Positions 1 through 9,778 of a stretch of 15,914 nt of DNA are shown here, piece after piece. Where the stretch lies: positions 1 to 15,914 of the forward strand of contig DASVWH010000090.1 of NCBI GenBank assembly GCA_036389715.1, in the 5' to 3' direction. The stretch's first letter is position 1. Every line of letters begins with the position of its first letter. The notes below the pieces were generated by a model, which saw only the letters and a program-made list of their open reading frames with translations, was not told the DNA's origin and did no database searches. The position numbers and the translations under genes are program-made. The DNA is from DASVWH01 sp036389715. GTDB taxonomy: Bacteria > Acidobacteriota > Blastocatellia > Pyrinomonadales > Pyrinomonadaceae.

Positions 1-1196
1 ACCGAATCGAACAACGCATCATACATCACCGGGTCAGTCTTGCCGACATCTATCATCGGGTCCAGGCAGAGCCGCGCGCCCATGAGCATCAGCCGCCTGA
101 CCAGCACTCCGTAGTGATAGTCTCCGAACAGGTCGGCGCACGCGCGGCGGTAATTCTCCAGCGCGCGTTTCGAGACGCCGTGTTCGAGCATCACCTGGGC
201 GGCGCGCACGCCCGTGATGATCGCCGTGTTGATGCCCTTGCCCTTGAAGGGCCGCAGCCACCCCGTCGCGTCGCCGACCAGCGCATAGCGATGGCCGTAG
301 GCCCCGCGCGCCGGAGCCGAAGGAAAGCGTCCCTCATAATAGTTGATGGCCGACGGATCGAAGCTCGGCAAAAGCGCCTGGACCTGCGGCATTTGCAGGA
401 AGAGGTCGAGGTCGCACGAAGAGACGCGCTCGCCCGCGATGTTGACCAGGATGTGATCGCCCTTGGGCGTAATCGCGCCGAACTCTATCCGCGGGCACTC
501 GGGCGGGAGCAGGAAGGCGTGAACGATGTGGCCCAGCTTCTCGCGCTGGAATCGCGCGCTCGTCTCAATCGTCGTGAGATAGCTTTTAAGCCACTTCGAC
601 GGGCGCTCGTAACCGTTTCGCCCGTGGGCGGTGACCTCTTCAAAGACGGACAACATGGCTTCGTCGAGCCCGAACGCGCCGACCACCACGTCCGCCTTTT
701 CATAGAGCGACTCGCTGTAGACGCGGACTTCGTCGAGGCCATCGCCCCGCACGAACTCGACTCCAGTGACGCGCGAGTCTATCACTTCAGCGCCCATCTC
801 ACGCGCCGTGTCGAGCATGAATTGATCGAACTCGGCGCGCTCGACGGCGTAAGTCGCGCGCCCTTTCCCGGCATCGCTGGCGGTCGCGCCGTGTCCCGTC
901 AGGAGCACGTTCTCGTGCGCGCCGTGCAGGCGGTATCCGAAAATCTGCCTCTTGATGAGAGAGGCGGGCAGATGCACATCCAAATCTTTGGCCAGCACCT
1001 CCTCGACGGGCGGCGAGAGCACGCCGACGCATTGATTGGCGTGGAGGTTGAAATTCTTGCCTTCAAAAATCCGCACGCGCAGGCGCAGTCCGCGCGCATT
1101 CGCCCCCTGCAAGAGCTTGATGGCGCACGCGGCCCCGCCCGGCCCGCCGCCGATGACTACAACCGTCGAACCATCATGTAAACGGCAATCCATCAT
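1..1196 (-). CDS. Geranylgeranyl reductase-type FAD-dependent oxidoreductase (C-terminus cut by window edge)
   Basis: I read this frame directly on the minus strand; it stays open from an ATG-ATG start at 1196 to the left edge, giving about 398 residues. The N-terminus holds the Rossmann FAD motif VVVIGGGPGGAACAIK (about residues 11-26), followed by the segment NQCVGVLSPP. Near the C-terminus is the second FAD motif, LVGDATGWLRPFKGKGIN, which matches the GD(A/T)xG...PFxGxGI signature of the geranylgeranyl reductase/FixC flavoprotein group. These enzymes saturate isoprenoid chains (quinone side chains, lipids, chlorophyll tails) or act as related hydroxylases and reductases; the substrate here cannot be read from sequence. 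At about 400 residues only the last part should be missing. It lies 109 bp downstream of the S8 protease on the same strand and could be co-transcribed with it. The start has only a weak AAAGAG-like ribosome site. The family call is firm, the substrate unknown. Confidence 0.85.
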   Translation of the reverse strand, partial: MMDCRLHDGSTVVVIGGGPGGAACAIKLLQGANARGLRLRVRIFEGKNFNLHANQCVGVLSPPVEEVLAKDLDVHLPASLIKRQIFGYRLHGAHENVLLTGHGATASDAGKGRATYAVERAEFDQFMLDTAREMGAEVIDSRVTGVEFVRGDGLDEVRVYSESLYEKADVVVGAFGLDEAMLSVFEEVTAHGRNGYERPSKWLKSYLTTIETSARFQREKLGHIVHAFLLPPECPRIEFGAITPKGDHILVNIAGERVSSCDLDLFLQMPQVQALLPSFDPSAINYYEGRFPSAPARGAYGHRYALVGDATGWLRPFKGKGINTAIITGVRAAQVMLEHGVSKRALENYRRACADLFGDYHYGVLVRRLMLMGARLCLDPMIDVGKTDPVMYDALFDS

Positions 1197-1305
1197 CCAG
1201 CTCTTTGCACAGTTCTGCCGGGAGAGAAATTCCCTGCCGGTATTTTAGAGCAGATTTCAACCGAGAGGAGCCATCAACCGGGTTCGGCGACAAGTCAGCT
1301 TAGCC

Positions 1306-2694
1306 TTAAGCCGCCCCGGTTATGGGACGCAGGGCGAGCGCGAATTCGACAGCGCGGCGGGCGGCGACGACGCCCCAGCCCTGGCGGTCAACCTCGATGG
1401 AGGGCAGCCGCTCGGCCGTGTCTATCAGGATGCGCTTGGCCTGCTGCGGCGTCAGATTCCCGTTGGCTTCGAGCATGCACGCGGCGATGGAAGCGACGAT
1501 GGGCGAAGCGAAAGACGTTCCGTCCACATACTTGTAGTGCTCGCTGATGACGTTGGCCTCGCGGAGCTTGATGGTAATCAACTGGCGCAGCAGCGAGGTG
1601 CGCAGGCCGCGCGCGTCGTCCAGGTCGTGGTCCACCCCTGCGTGCGATTCGATGAGCGACTGAAGCTGATCGTCGGGCGCGTTGTCGAGCGTCGCGTAAA
1701 GCTCGGCTTCTTCGGCGGTCGGCGTTCCCGGCAGGATGGGCGCGGGAACCCAGATGCCGGGGGCAATCACTTCCGGCTTCTGCAAGCCGTCGAGCGTCGG
1801 GCCGTAGGACGAGCGATACATGCCGCGCCGCGCGCGGTCGAGCGAGTTCTGGTCGTCCAGGCCGCCGACGGCGATGGCCGAAGGAGCGCTGGCCGGAGGC
1901 AGGACCGGATGCCCCGGCTGGTTACCGGCGTTGCCGACCGCGCAGACGACGATCAAGCCTTCCTTAACCGCCCGCTCGACTGTTTGACACAGAGAGCTGT
2001 GCAGGTAGGACTGCTCGTCGTCGCCCCCGGCCGAGATGTTGACGATGCGGATGTCATACTCTTCGCGGTGCGCCATCACCCACTTGAGCCCGCGTTCGAT
2101 GTTCTCTTCGGAGATGCGTCCGGTCTTCGCCAGCTTGACCAGGACGACGTTGGCGTCGGGCGCGATGCCGCGGTAAAAGCCGTGAGAGAAGCCGCCGTTG
2201 CCAGCCGCAACGACCGAGGTCATCATCCCGTGCCAGCTCGAAGGGTCCGGGGTTTCCAGCGAAGTGTTGTCGCCTTCGGCAGCCGCCAGGCTGTGATAGG
2301 CGAGGATGCGATTAACGGGCAGGGTCAAATCCGGGTGCGGGTAAAAGCCCGAATCGAGAAAGGCTATGGTCACGCCGCGCCCCGTAAAACGCTCGTCGGC
2401 GTCCATCCGCAGCGGCGTCGAAAGGACATGCCCGCCCTGCTCGAAGACGGCCGCGTTGACTTCGAGCTGGACCCTGGCGCGCTCGAATAATTCGACGCAG
2501 CGCGGGCAGATGGTGCTGACGAGCGCGCCCGCCGGAGCGTTGGCCGCGACGATCACCTGCAAGTCCTGCGAAAGCGAATCGAAGCCGAGGAGTCCTGCGG
2601 GCGCTTCGCGGCCGCAGACGGGGCAGCCTGGACGGCCCGCCGCATGGTCCGAGTGAATCACGGTCGGCTCTCTGGAAATAGTCGCGTCAGACAT
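1306..2694 (-). CDS. Subtilisin-like (S8) serine protease with N-terminal Cys4 zinc-ribbon-like segment, no signal peptide
   Basis: A 462-aa S8 family peptidase. The catalytic triad is visible: Asp114 in AFLDSGFYPHPDL, His155 in SWHGMMTSVVAAG, and Ser394 in DGTSFASPIVAS, with oxyanion Asn255 in AVGNAGN. Before the protease domain, CPVC (24-27) and CPRC (63-66) form a CxxC-x35-CxxC pair that suggests a structural zinc site. There is no signal peptide or obvious propeptide, so the enzyme probably acts in the cytoplasm or leaves by a non-Sec route. An acidic/helical insertion of roughly 80 residues (about 310-385) lies just before the catalytic Ser. I chose the ATG at 2694, not an upstream in-frame ATG at 2748, because a G-rich GGAG ribosome site lies 4 nt before it and the extra 18 residues are low-complexity basic. 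It is divergent from the 142-aa gene. The protease call is certain; the target is unknown. Confidence 0.93.
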   Translation of the reverse strand: MSDATISREPTVIHSDHAAGRPGCPVCGREAPAGLLGFDSLSQDLQVIVAANAPAGALVSTICPRCVELFERARVQLEVNAAVFEQGGHVLSTPLRMDADERFTGRGVTIAFLDSGFYPHPDLTLPVNRILAYHSLAAAEGDNTSLETPDPSSWHGMMTSVVAAGNGGFSHGFYRGIAPDANVVLVKLAKTGRISEENIERGLKWVMAHREEYDIRIVNISAGGDDEQSYLHSSLCQTVERAVKEGLIVVCAVGNAGNQPGHPVLPPASAPSAIAVGGLDDQNSLDRARRGMYRSSYGPTLDGLQKPEVIAPGIWVPAPILPGTPTAEEAELYATLDNAPDDQLQSLIESHAGVDHDLDDARGLRTSLLRQLITIKLREANVISEHYKYVDGTSFASPIVASIAACMLEANGNLTPQQAKRILIDTAERLPSIEVDRQGWGVVAARRAVEFALALRPITGAA

Positions 2695-2977
2695 CAGGCT
2701 CCCCCCCGCGCTCCGCCTCTTACTCGTTTTTCCGTTTCGACCGGCCATGATGAACAGAAAGGAGAACTAAAGCAAGGCGGGAGGGGCGCAAGGGCCGGAT
2801 AAAAGTGTGCATTTTAAGTTTGGAATCTGTGTCTGAGGATTAACTTTCGAGCCTCCGGTTGGTCATCGCTGCGGACGCATCTTTTATCCTTTCGTCGGGT
2901 TGTGATTCAGGGGCGGGGCGTGTAAGGTATTTGCATCAACCGACGACAACAGATGAGGCAGGTTCGGAGGGACTTCG
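2695..2977. other. Divergent intergenic region
   Basis: This 283-bp stretch separates the minus-strand protease from the plus-strand 142-aa gene and must carry at least one outward promoter in each direction unless those genes start elsewhere. I see no RNA gene or strong operator palindrome. The best plus-strand promoter candidate is TTGTGA at 2900-2905, a 17-bp spacer, then TAAGGT at 2923-2928. It matches the sigma-70 consensus at only 4/6 and 3/6 positions, so it is weak. AT-rich patches (2805-2825 and 2879-2890) stand out against the GC-rich background. Confidence 0.4.
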
Positions 2978-3406
2978 ATGGCTCAAGAGCAACAAACGGT
3001 TGCGGATATCTTTCGGCGCGCACAGGCTATCCGGCGCGAGAATCCGCGCGGGTCCTACAAAGAACTCAAGGCGCAGCTCGTCAAAGAATACCAGGGCGCG
3101 CCGTTTCCTTCCGCGCAGACGCTGACCATCCCGGAGCAGGACTCGCGCGCGCCCGAAGAGGATTGGACTGCCGGGCTGCCGCTCGTCATGCGCGGGATAC
3201 AGTTGGAGGACTGGAAGGAGATCGCCAACGGCATCGTGCTCAGCCTCGAACAGACCGAGAATTACGAGAGCCAGCGCGGCGGCGTCTCCACTCACGACCG
3301 CTGGCATGACCGCACCGTCGGCATCGAAGACCCGCTCAGGAAGGGCGTCAACAAATGGATGCCCGACGAACTGCTCTCGGCGGCCGAGCGGGAAGCAAAA
3401 AAGTGA
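2978..3406 (+). CDS. Conserved-looking hypothetical protein, 142 aa
   Basis: I do not recognise this family. The product is a soluble, charged 142-aa protein with no signal peptide or membrane segment. The first ~40 residues look helical (ADIFRRAQAIRRENP, YKELKAQLVKEY), the centre has EEDWTAGLPLVMRGIQLEDWKEIANGIV, and the C-terminal third is rich in His, Trp, Arg and Asp (THDRWHDRTVGIEDPLRKGVNKWMPDELLSAAE). The ATG is well supported by GGAGGG about 6 nt upstream. The stop codon lies at the edge of the heptamer repeat element, and the molybdopterin oxidoreductase starts 115 bp downstream on the same strand, so co-transcription is possible. Codon use and GC at third positions match the neighbours, which supports a real gene. 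Confidence 0.75.
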   Translation: MAQEQQTVADIFRRAQAIRRENPRGSYKELKAQLVKEYQGAPFPSAQTLTIPEQDSRAPEEDWTAGLPLVMRGIQLEDWKEIANGIVLSLEQTENYESQRGGVSTHDRWHDRTVGIEDPLRKGVNKWMPDELLSAAEREAKK

Positions 3407-3513
3407 TGAGTAATTGAGTAAAGTGATGAGTAATGAGTAATGAGTGATGAGTGATGAGTGATGAGCTATGAGCTACCTGCTTTTTACTCATCACTCATCA
3501 CTCATCACTCATC
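3404..3513. repeat. Heptamer tandem repeat with a 26-bp perfect inverted repeat
   Basis: Seven consecutive heptamers of the form TGATGAG/TAATGAG/CTATGAG run from 3424 to 3472, preceded by two imperfect units that start in the stop codon of the 142-aa gene. After a 21-nt loop (3466-3486), the reverse complement (CTCATCA units) runs from 3487 to 3513. Positions 3440-3465 and 3487-3512 are perfectly complementary over 26 bp, so the transcript could fold into a long hairpin. Composition is sharply more AT-rich than the flanks. The T-run (3481-3485) is in the loop rather than after the stem, so this is not a standard intrinsic terminator. It resembles the heptameric intergenic repeats known from some other bacterial phyla; mobility or function is unknown. 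Confidence 0.9.
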
Positions 3514-3521
3514 GGAGAGTT

Positions 3522-4208
3522 ATGAGTTTTCTCGGAAATCTATTCAACGACCCGCTCTATCAGCGCGGCGAGGCGCGGCGGCCCGCAGAGGTCGCGGAGC
3601 CGGACGTGATTATCAGCCCGGACACGCGCCGCGAAGAGCGCCTTCCGCCCGGCCAGACGCGGACGCGCAAGTGGCCCGTGCTCGACGCGCACGGCACGCC
3701 CGACATTGACCTCGAAACGTGGACGTTCGAGGTGGACGGCGCGGTCGAGCGCCCGCAGCAGTGGTCGCTCGACGAGTTTATGCAACTGCCCGCCGTTAAG
3801 GTCTACGCGGATTTCCACTGTGTCACGCGCTGGTCGCGGCTGGACAATATCTGGAGCGGGATTTCGACGCGCGAGTTCGCACGCATCGTCGGCATCAAGC
3901 CGGAAGCGAAGTTCGTGCTCGCCTTCGGTTGCGACCGCGGCTGGACGACCAATATCCCGCTCGAATATTTCCTGGCGGAAGATTCGCTCTTCGCCTGGTC
4001 GCACGACGGAGCTCCCATCCCGGCGGATCACGGCGGGCCCGTGCGCCTCATCGTCCCGCAGCTCTACGCCTGGAAATCGGCCAAGTGGATCAAGGGCGTG
4101 CGCCTGCTCGAAAGCGACCGGCCGGGCTTCTGGGAAGAGGGCGGCTATCACATGCGCGGCGTGCCCTGGAACGGGCGCGACGGCGAGCGCTTTCGCTGGC
4201 AAGAGTAA
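3522..4208 (+). CDS. Sulfite-oxidase-like molybdopterin-dependent oxidoreductase
   Basis: A 228-aa protein with a single oxidoreductase molybdopterin-binding domain of the sulfite oxidase superfamily. The hallmark is ADFHCVTRWSRLDNIWSG, in which Cys100 should be the molybdenum ligand. Other family segments are WTFEVDGAVERPQQWSLDEF (about 67-86), GCDRGWTTNIPLEYFLAED, and the C-terminal DHGGPVRLIVPQLYAWKSAKWIKGVRLLE. There is no Tat signal and no dimerisation domain, so it resembles the short, presumably cytoplasmic YuiH-like group rather than exported MsrP. The substrate is unknown. I start it at the ATG at 3522, preceded by GGAGAG at 3514-3519. A longer reading from 3468 would translate the inverted repeat into a THHSSLITH-like leader and is unlikely. 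Confidence 0.9.
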   Translation: MSFLGNLFNDPLYQRGEARRPAEVAEPDVIISPDTRREERLPPGQTRTRKWPVLDAHGTPDIDLETWTFEVDGAVERPQQWSLDEFMQLPAVKVYADFHCVTRWSRLDNIWSGISTREFARIVGIKPEAKFVLAFGCDRGWTTNIPLEYFLAEDSLFAWSHDGAPIPADHGGPVRLIVPQLYAWKSAKWIKGVRLLESDRPGFWEEGGYHMRGVPWNGRDGERFRWQE

Positions 4209-4315
4209 AAAAAACAGTTGTTCGGTGCGCGGCGGCCGGTCAGCCTCAAGCGGTCAAGTAACGGGCCTTGGGCCATCGTTCGAGCGTTCACCGTCCTTCC
4301 GACCCCTGGTTAATC

Positions 4316-5884
4316 ATGAGTAAGCAGATCAGCCCGACCGGTAGGGACGCCAAGACCGCCCCTGCCGCAACGATACCGAAAGACGCGGCAGCCCTGATTC
4401 TGCTCCGTGCGGAGACGGACGCGGCCAACCCGCAGGTCTTCTGGGTGCGGCGCAGCGAGAAACTGGCTTTCCTCGGCGGCTTTCAAGCCTTCCCCGGCGG
4501 GCAGCGCGATGCTGCGGATGCCGAGACTGGCGTCGAGAACTGCGCCGAAGCAGAGACGGCCGCGATGATCGCCTGCGCCGCACGCGAGACGTTTGAGGAG
4601 CTGGGCGTGCTCCTGGCGCGCGGCGCAGAGACGCTGACAAAAGGCCAGCGCGCATCCCTGCTCGACGACCTCGTTTCAGGCCGGATGGCGTTTCCAGAGT
4701 TGCTCAAGCATTACGGCCTGCACCTGGACGCACGCGATTTCACGTTCGCCGGGCGCTGGGTGACGCCGCCGTTTAGCCCGCGCCGCTTCGACACCTGGTT
4801 CTTCATCGCCCGCTGCCCCCCGAAGCAGGAGCCAGCGGTCATCGAAGGCGAGCTAGCGAGCGGCGAATGGACCGGGGCGCGTGAAGCCGTCCGCGCCTGG
4901 GAGCGCTCCGAGATACTGACAGCGCCGCCCGTCCTCCATGCTCTGAAGACTCTCGCGGGCGGCGTGACCGACGATTTAATCGAGCGTTTCCTGGCCCTCC
5001 CGCAGGCTCACAGAGAGCCTGTCCGCCGGATAGAGTTTCGCCCCGGCTTCATCTGCTACCCTGTGCGGACGCCGACCAAGCCGCCCGCCACGCACACGAA
5101 CTGTTATCTCATAGGCTCGCGCGAACTCGTCATCATTGACCCGGCATCGCCCTATGCGGAAGAGCAGGCGGCGCTCAATTCGTGCGTGGACGAGCTGCTC
5201 TCAGAGGGCCGCCGCATCCGGGAGATTATCCTGACGCACCTGCACCCGGACCACGTCGGCGGCGTGAGCGCCCTGCGAGCGCATCTCGGAGAGCGCTTCC
5301 CCGTAGCCGCGCATCGTTTGACGGCCGAAGCGCTCGACGCAGAGGTGCGTGTTGACCGCCTCATCGAAGACGGCGAGCTCATCGAGCTTGAAGGCGAGCC
5401 GCATCTTTCGCTCCGCGCGATGCACACGCCGGGACACGCGCGCGGCCATCTCTGCTTTTACGAAGAGCGGACGGGCGCGCTCGTCACGGGTGATAACATC
5501 GTCGGGCTCGGCTCGGTGCTGATTGACCCGCCCGAAGGCAACATGCGAGACTACCTGCAATCGCTTGAGCGTCTGCGCGCTCTTCCGCACCTGACCGTTC
5601 TCTTCGGCGCGCACGGCCCGGCCATCGGCAGCCCGCGCGCTAAAATTGACGAGTACATCAGGCATCGTCTGGAACGCGAAGAGAATATTCTGGCGGCCGT
5701 GCGGGCGGGCAGAGAGACGCCGCGCGAGATCGTCGCCAGCGTTTACACGGACGTGCATCCGAAGGCGCACGCAATGGCCGAGCGGGCGGTTCTCGCGCAT
5801 CTCGAAAAGCTCGCTGGCGACAAGCTCGTCAGATGCAGCGACGACGGGCGCTATACCGTCGCTGGCGGCAATCCGGCGGGTTAA
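4316..5884 (+). CDS. Nudix hydrolase / metallo-beta-lactamase / winged-helix fusion protein
   Basis: A 522-aa two-enzyme fusion. Residues about 20-235 form a Nudix domain with FPGG (59-62) and the core REtfEELG (90-97), spaced by an insertion as in NUDT19-like coenzyme A diphosphatases. Residues about 245-440 form an MBL-fold hydrolase with a full metal set: H308, H310, D312 and H313 (THLHPDH), H374 (TPGHARGH), D393 (TGD) and H433 (GAHGP). The C-terminus (about 455-515) is a helical/winged-helix tail of the LACTB2 type. LACTB2 relatives are zinc hydrolases, some with endoribonuclease activity; Nudix domains cleave nucleoside diphosphate derivatives. The combined substrate is unknown. I prefer the ATG at 4316; a TTG at 4268 would add 16 unconserved-looking residues. 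Neither has a clear ribosome site. The 107 bp upstream shows no other feature. Confidence 0.88.
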   Translation: MSKQISPTGRDAKTAPAATIPKDAAALILLRAETDAANPQVFWVRRSEKLAFLGGFQAFPGGQRDAADAETGVENCAEAETAAMIACAARETFEELGVLLARGAETLTKGQRASLLDDLVSGRMAFPELLKHYGLHLDARDFTFAGRWVTPPFSPRRFDTWFFIARCPPKQEPAVIEGELASGEWTGAREAVRAWERSEILTAPPVLHALKTLAGGVTDDLIERFLALPQAHREPVRRIEFRPGFICYPVRTPTKPPATHTNCYLIGSRELVIIDPASPYAEEQAALNSCVDELLSEGRRIREIILTHLHPDHVGGVSALRAHLGERFPVAAHRLTAEALDAEVRVDRLIEDGELIELEGEPHLSLRAMHTPGHARGHLCFYEERTGALVTGDNIVGLGSVLIDPPEGNMRDYLQSLERLRALPHLTVLFGAHGPAIGSPRAKIDEYIRHRLEREENILAAVRAGRETPREIVASVYTDVHPKAHAMAERAVLAHLEKLAGDKLVRCSDDGRYTVAGGNPAG

Positions 5885-5979
5885 CAATGACGAAGGCGGA
5901 AAGGCCGAATGAAGCGCCAGGGCCGAGACCGGCGCTGGCGCTTCATCGCCGGGCGTTCCGCATTCCTTCTGCTTCCAAC

Positions 5980-5986
5980 AGGTGAT
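5980..5986 (+). promoter_or_regulatory. Ribosome binding site deciding a TTG start
   Basis: AGGTGAT is an exact match to the 3' part of the anti-Shine-Dalgarno complement and lies 4 nt before TTG at 5991. This favours TTG 5991 over GTG 5982, which overlaps the site itself and has no site upstream. Confidence 0.55.
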
Positions 5987-5990
5987 CTCT

Positions 5991-8268
5991 TTGAAAAGGA
6001 ACGTGACCGAGAACAAACGCGGGGTGGAGAAGCGCGGTCGCCAACTCTACTTCAACGACGCCATTGCCGACAGCATCGGCGAAGGCGTCTATACGATTGA
6101 CCGCGAGGGGTGCGTGACGTTTATGAATCGCGCGGCCGAGCGCATGCTTGGCTGGAAGGAAGCGGAGCTGCTCGGCCAGAATATTCACGAGCGGATTCAC
6201 TTTCAGCGCGCCGACGGCACTCCCGTGGCAGCGGAAGACTGTCCGCTGCTCGGCGTCCTGCAAGCGGGGGGAACCGTCAGCGGCGACGACGATGTCTTCA
6301 CGCGCAAGGACGGCAGCATCTTTCCCGTCGCCTACACCTCTTCGCCGATTGTGACCGAGGGCGAGATAGTCGGCGCGGTGCTCGCCTTCCGCGATGCGAC
6401 CGAGCGCAAGCGCGGCGAACGCAACCTGGCCGTCCAGTACGCCGTGACGCGTGCCCTGGCCGAATCGGCGACGCTCGGCGAAGCGACGCCCAAGCTGCTT
6501 CAGGCCATCTGCGAAAATCTCGGCTGGGAGATAGGCGCGCTCTGGAGCGTTGACCGCAAGACGGACTTGCTGCGCTACGTCGAGACCTGGCACGCGCCTT
6601 CGGTCGAGGTCTCAGCTTTTGAAGAGTTAAGCAGGCAGCGCACCTTCGAGCGCGGAATGGGTCTGCCCGGCCGCGTCTGGGAGAGCGGCGAACCGGCCTG
6701 GATTGCCGACATCGCCGCCAACGGCAACTTCCCGCGCGCAGCGGCCGCAGCCCGCCAGGGCCTGCACGGGGCCTTCGGTTTCCCTGTCCGACTCGAAGCG
6801 GAAATCCTCGGCGTGATGGAGTTCTTCAGCCGCGAGATCAGGGAGCCGGACGAAAACCTGCTCAGGATGATGGCGACCATCGGCAGCCAGGTCGGGCAGT
6901 TTATCGAGCGCAAAGCGGCCGAGGAAGCACAGCGCGAGAGCGAAGAGAGATTCCGCACGCTGGCCGAAACGGCCTCCGATGCCATCATCACGATTGACGA
7001 AGAGAGCATCATCACCTACGTCAATCGCGCGGGCGAGACCATCTTCGGGCACAGCGTCGAGGAGATGCGCGGCGCGAAGATGGACATGCTGATGCCGGAG
7101 TACCTGCGTCGCCTGCACGAAGCGGGCCTCAAGCGTTACGTCGAGACGGGGCAGAAGCACATCTCCTGGGACGGCGTCGAGCTGCCCGGTCTGCACAAAG
7201 ACGGGCACGAGATTCCGGTCGAAATCGCTTTCAGTGAATTCAGCAGAAACGGCAAGCGATACTTCACGGGCATCGTCCGCGACATCACGGAGAGAAAACG
7301 CGCGGAAGCAGCACTCGAAGAGCGCGCGCAGCTGGCGGCGCTCGGCGCGGACATCGGCGTCGCCCTCAATCAAGGCAACAGCATGCGCGACATGCTCCAG
7401 CGTTGCGCCGAAACGCTCGTCAAGCACCTGGACGCAGCCTTCGCGCGCGTCTGGACGCTCGACGAAACGGGCAGTGTCCTGGAGCTTCAGGCCAGCGCGG
7501 GCATCTACACGCACCTGGACGGAGCGCACGCGCGCGTCCCCGTCGGGCTCTTCAAAATCGGACTGATAGCCGAGGAATGCAAGCCGCACCTGACCAACTC
7601 CGTCATCGGCGACCCGCGCGTCAGCGATCAGGAATGGGCGATGCGCGAAGGGATGGTCGCCTTCGCGGGCTTCCCGCTGATAGTTGACGAACGCCTGGTC
7701 GGCGTGACGGCGATGTTCGCCCGTCACCCTTTGACGGAAGCCGCGCTCGCGGCGATGGAGTCAATCGCCAACGGCATCGCGCTCGGCATCGAGCGCAAGC
7801 GCGGCGAGCAGACCCTGCACGAGCAGAAGGATGCGCTCGCACGTCTCAACGAGCAGCGCGAGCGGATGATCGAAGAGGTCTCAACGCCGGTCGTTCCGGT
7901 CTGGCGCGGCGTGCTGGCGCTGCCCATCATCGGCTCGCTCGATACCGAGCGGATGCAGCGTGCGACCGAAGCGGCGCTCAGCGAAGTGATGCGGACCAAC
8001 GCGCGTGCCCTCATCATAGACATCACGGGCGCACGCATCGTTGATTCTCACGCCATCGCCAATCTCAGCAACCTGGTGATGGCGCTTAACCTGATCGGGG
8101 CCGAGGCCTACGTGACGGGCGTGACGGCGCAGGCGGCCGCATCGCTGGTCGGCCTCGGCGTTGATTTCACGAGCATGAAGACACGGCGCACGCTCGCCGA
8201 AGCGCTGGCCAGCATCATCAAATCATTACCGCAGCAACAGCAGGTCGAGAGGGACGAGAAATCAAGCA

Positions 8269-8294
<26 letters not shown>
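5991..8294 (+). CDS. Kinase-less PAS-GAF-PAS-GAF sensor with C-terminal RsbR-type STAS domain
   Basis: A soluble sensor of about 767 aa. In order: PAS (about 18-142, ending FRDATERKR), GAF (143-307), coil, PAS (315-437, ending VRDITERKR), GAF (445-602), a coil (603-627), then a STAS domain (628-742) with LALPIIGSLDTERM, ALIIDITGARIVDSH and LVGLGVDFTSMKT. There is no histidine kinase, cyclase or EAL output; the output must be the STAS domain, as in RsbR co-antagonists of stressosomes. Ser occupies the phospho-acceptor region (VDS, about 686) where RsbR paralogues usually have VDT, and another Ser (about 718) sits in AASLVGLG near the second RsbR phosphosite. The last 26 nt overlap the following ATPase gene in another frame, implying translational coupling. 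The start is TTG 5991 on ribosome-site evidence; GTG 5982 is the alternative. No partner RsbS or RsbT gene is in the window. Confidence 0.88.
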
Positions 8295-9741
<1,447 letters not shown>

Positions 9742-9766
9742 GCAGAGAGCACGGCCTTGAGAGGAT

Positions 9767-9771
9767 GGAGG
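9767..9771 (+). promoter_or_regulatory. Ribosome binding site of the ClpN-KOW gene
   Basis: GGAGG lies 7 nt upstream of the ATG at 9779. It fixes the start of the Clp N-domain protein and supports it as a translated gene in its own right. Confidence 0.7.
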
Positions 9772-9778
9772 CTCAACT

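Noticed and set aside
114..1181. 355-aa plus-strand ORF over the flavoprotein
   Set aside because: It is a shadow: the minus strand frame gives clear FAD-binding motifs at both ends, while this frame is Arg/Ala/Asp-rich with no motif.
1537..2490. 317-aa plus-strand ORF over the S8 protease
   Set aside because: Shadow of the protease, whose catalytic triad is on the opposite strand.
3440..3512. Intrinsic terminator
   Set aside because: The stem is long but not GC-rich and the T-run lies in the loop, not after the stem.
3468..3521. N-terminal extension of the molybdopterin enzyme from an ATG at 3468
   Set aside because: The added 18 residues are just the translated inverted repeat, while the ATG at 3522 has its own GGAGAG site.
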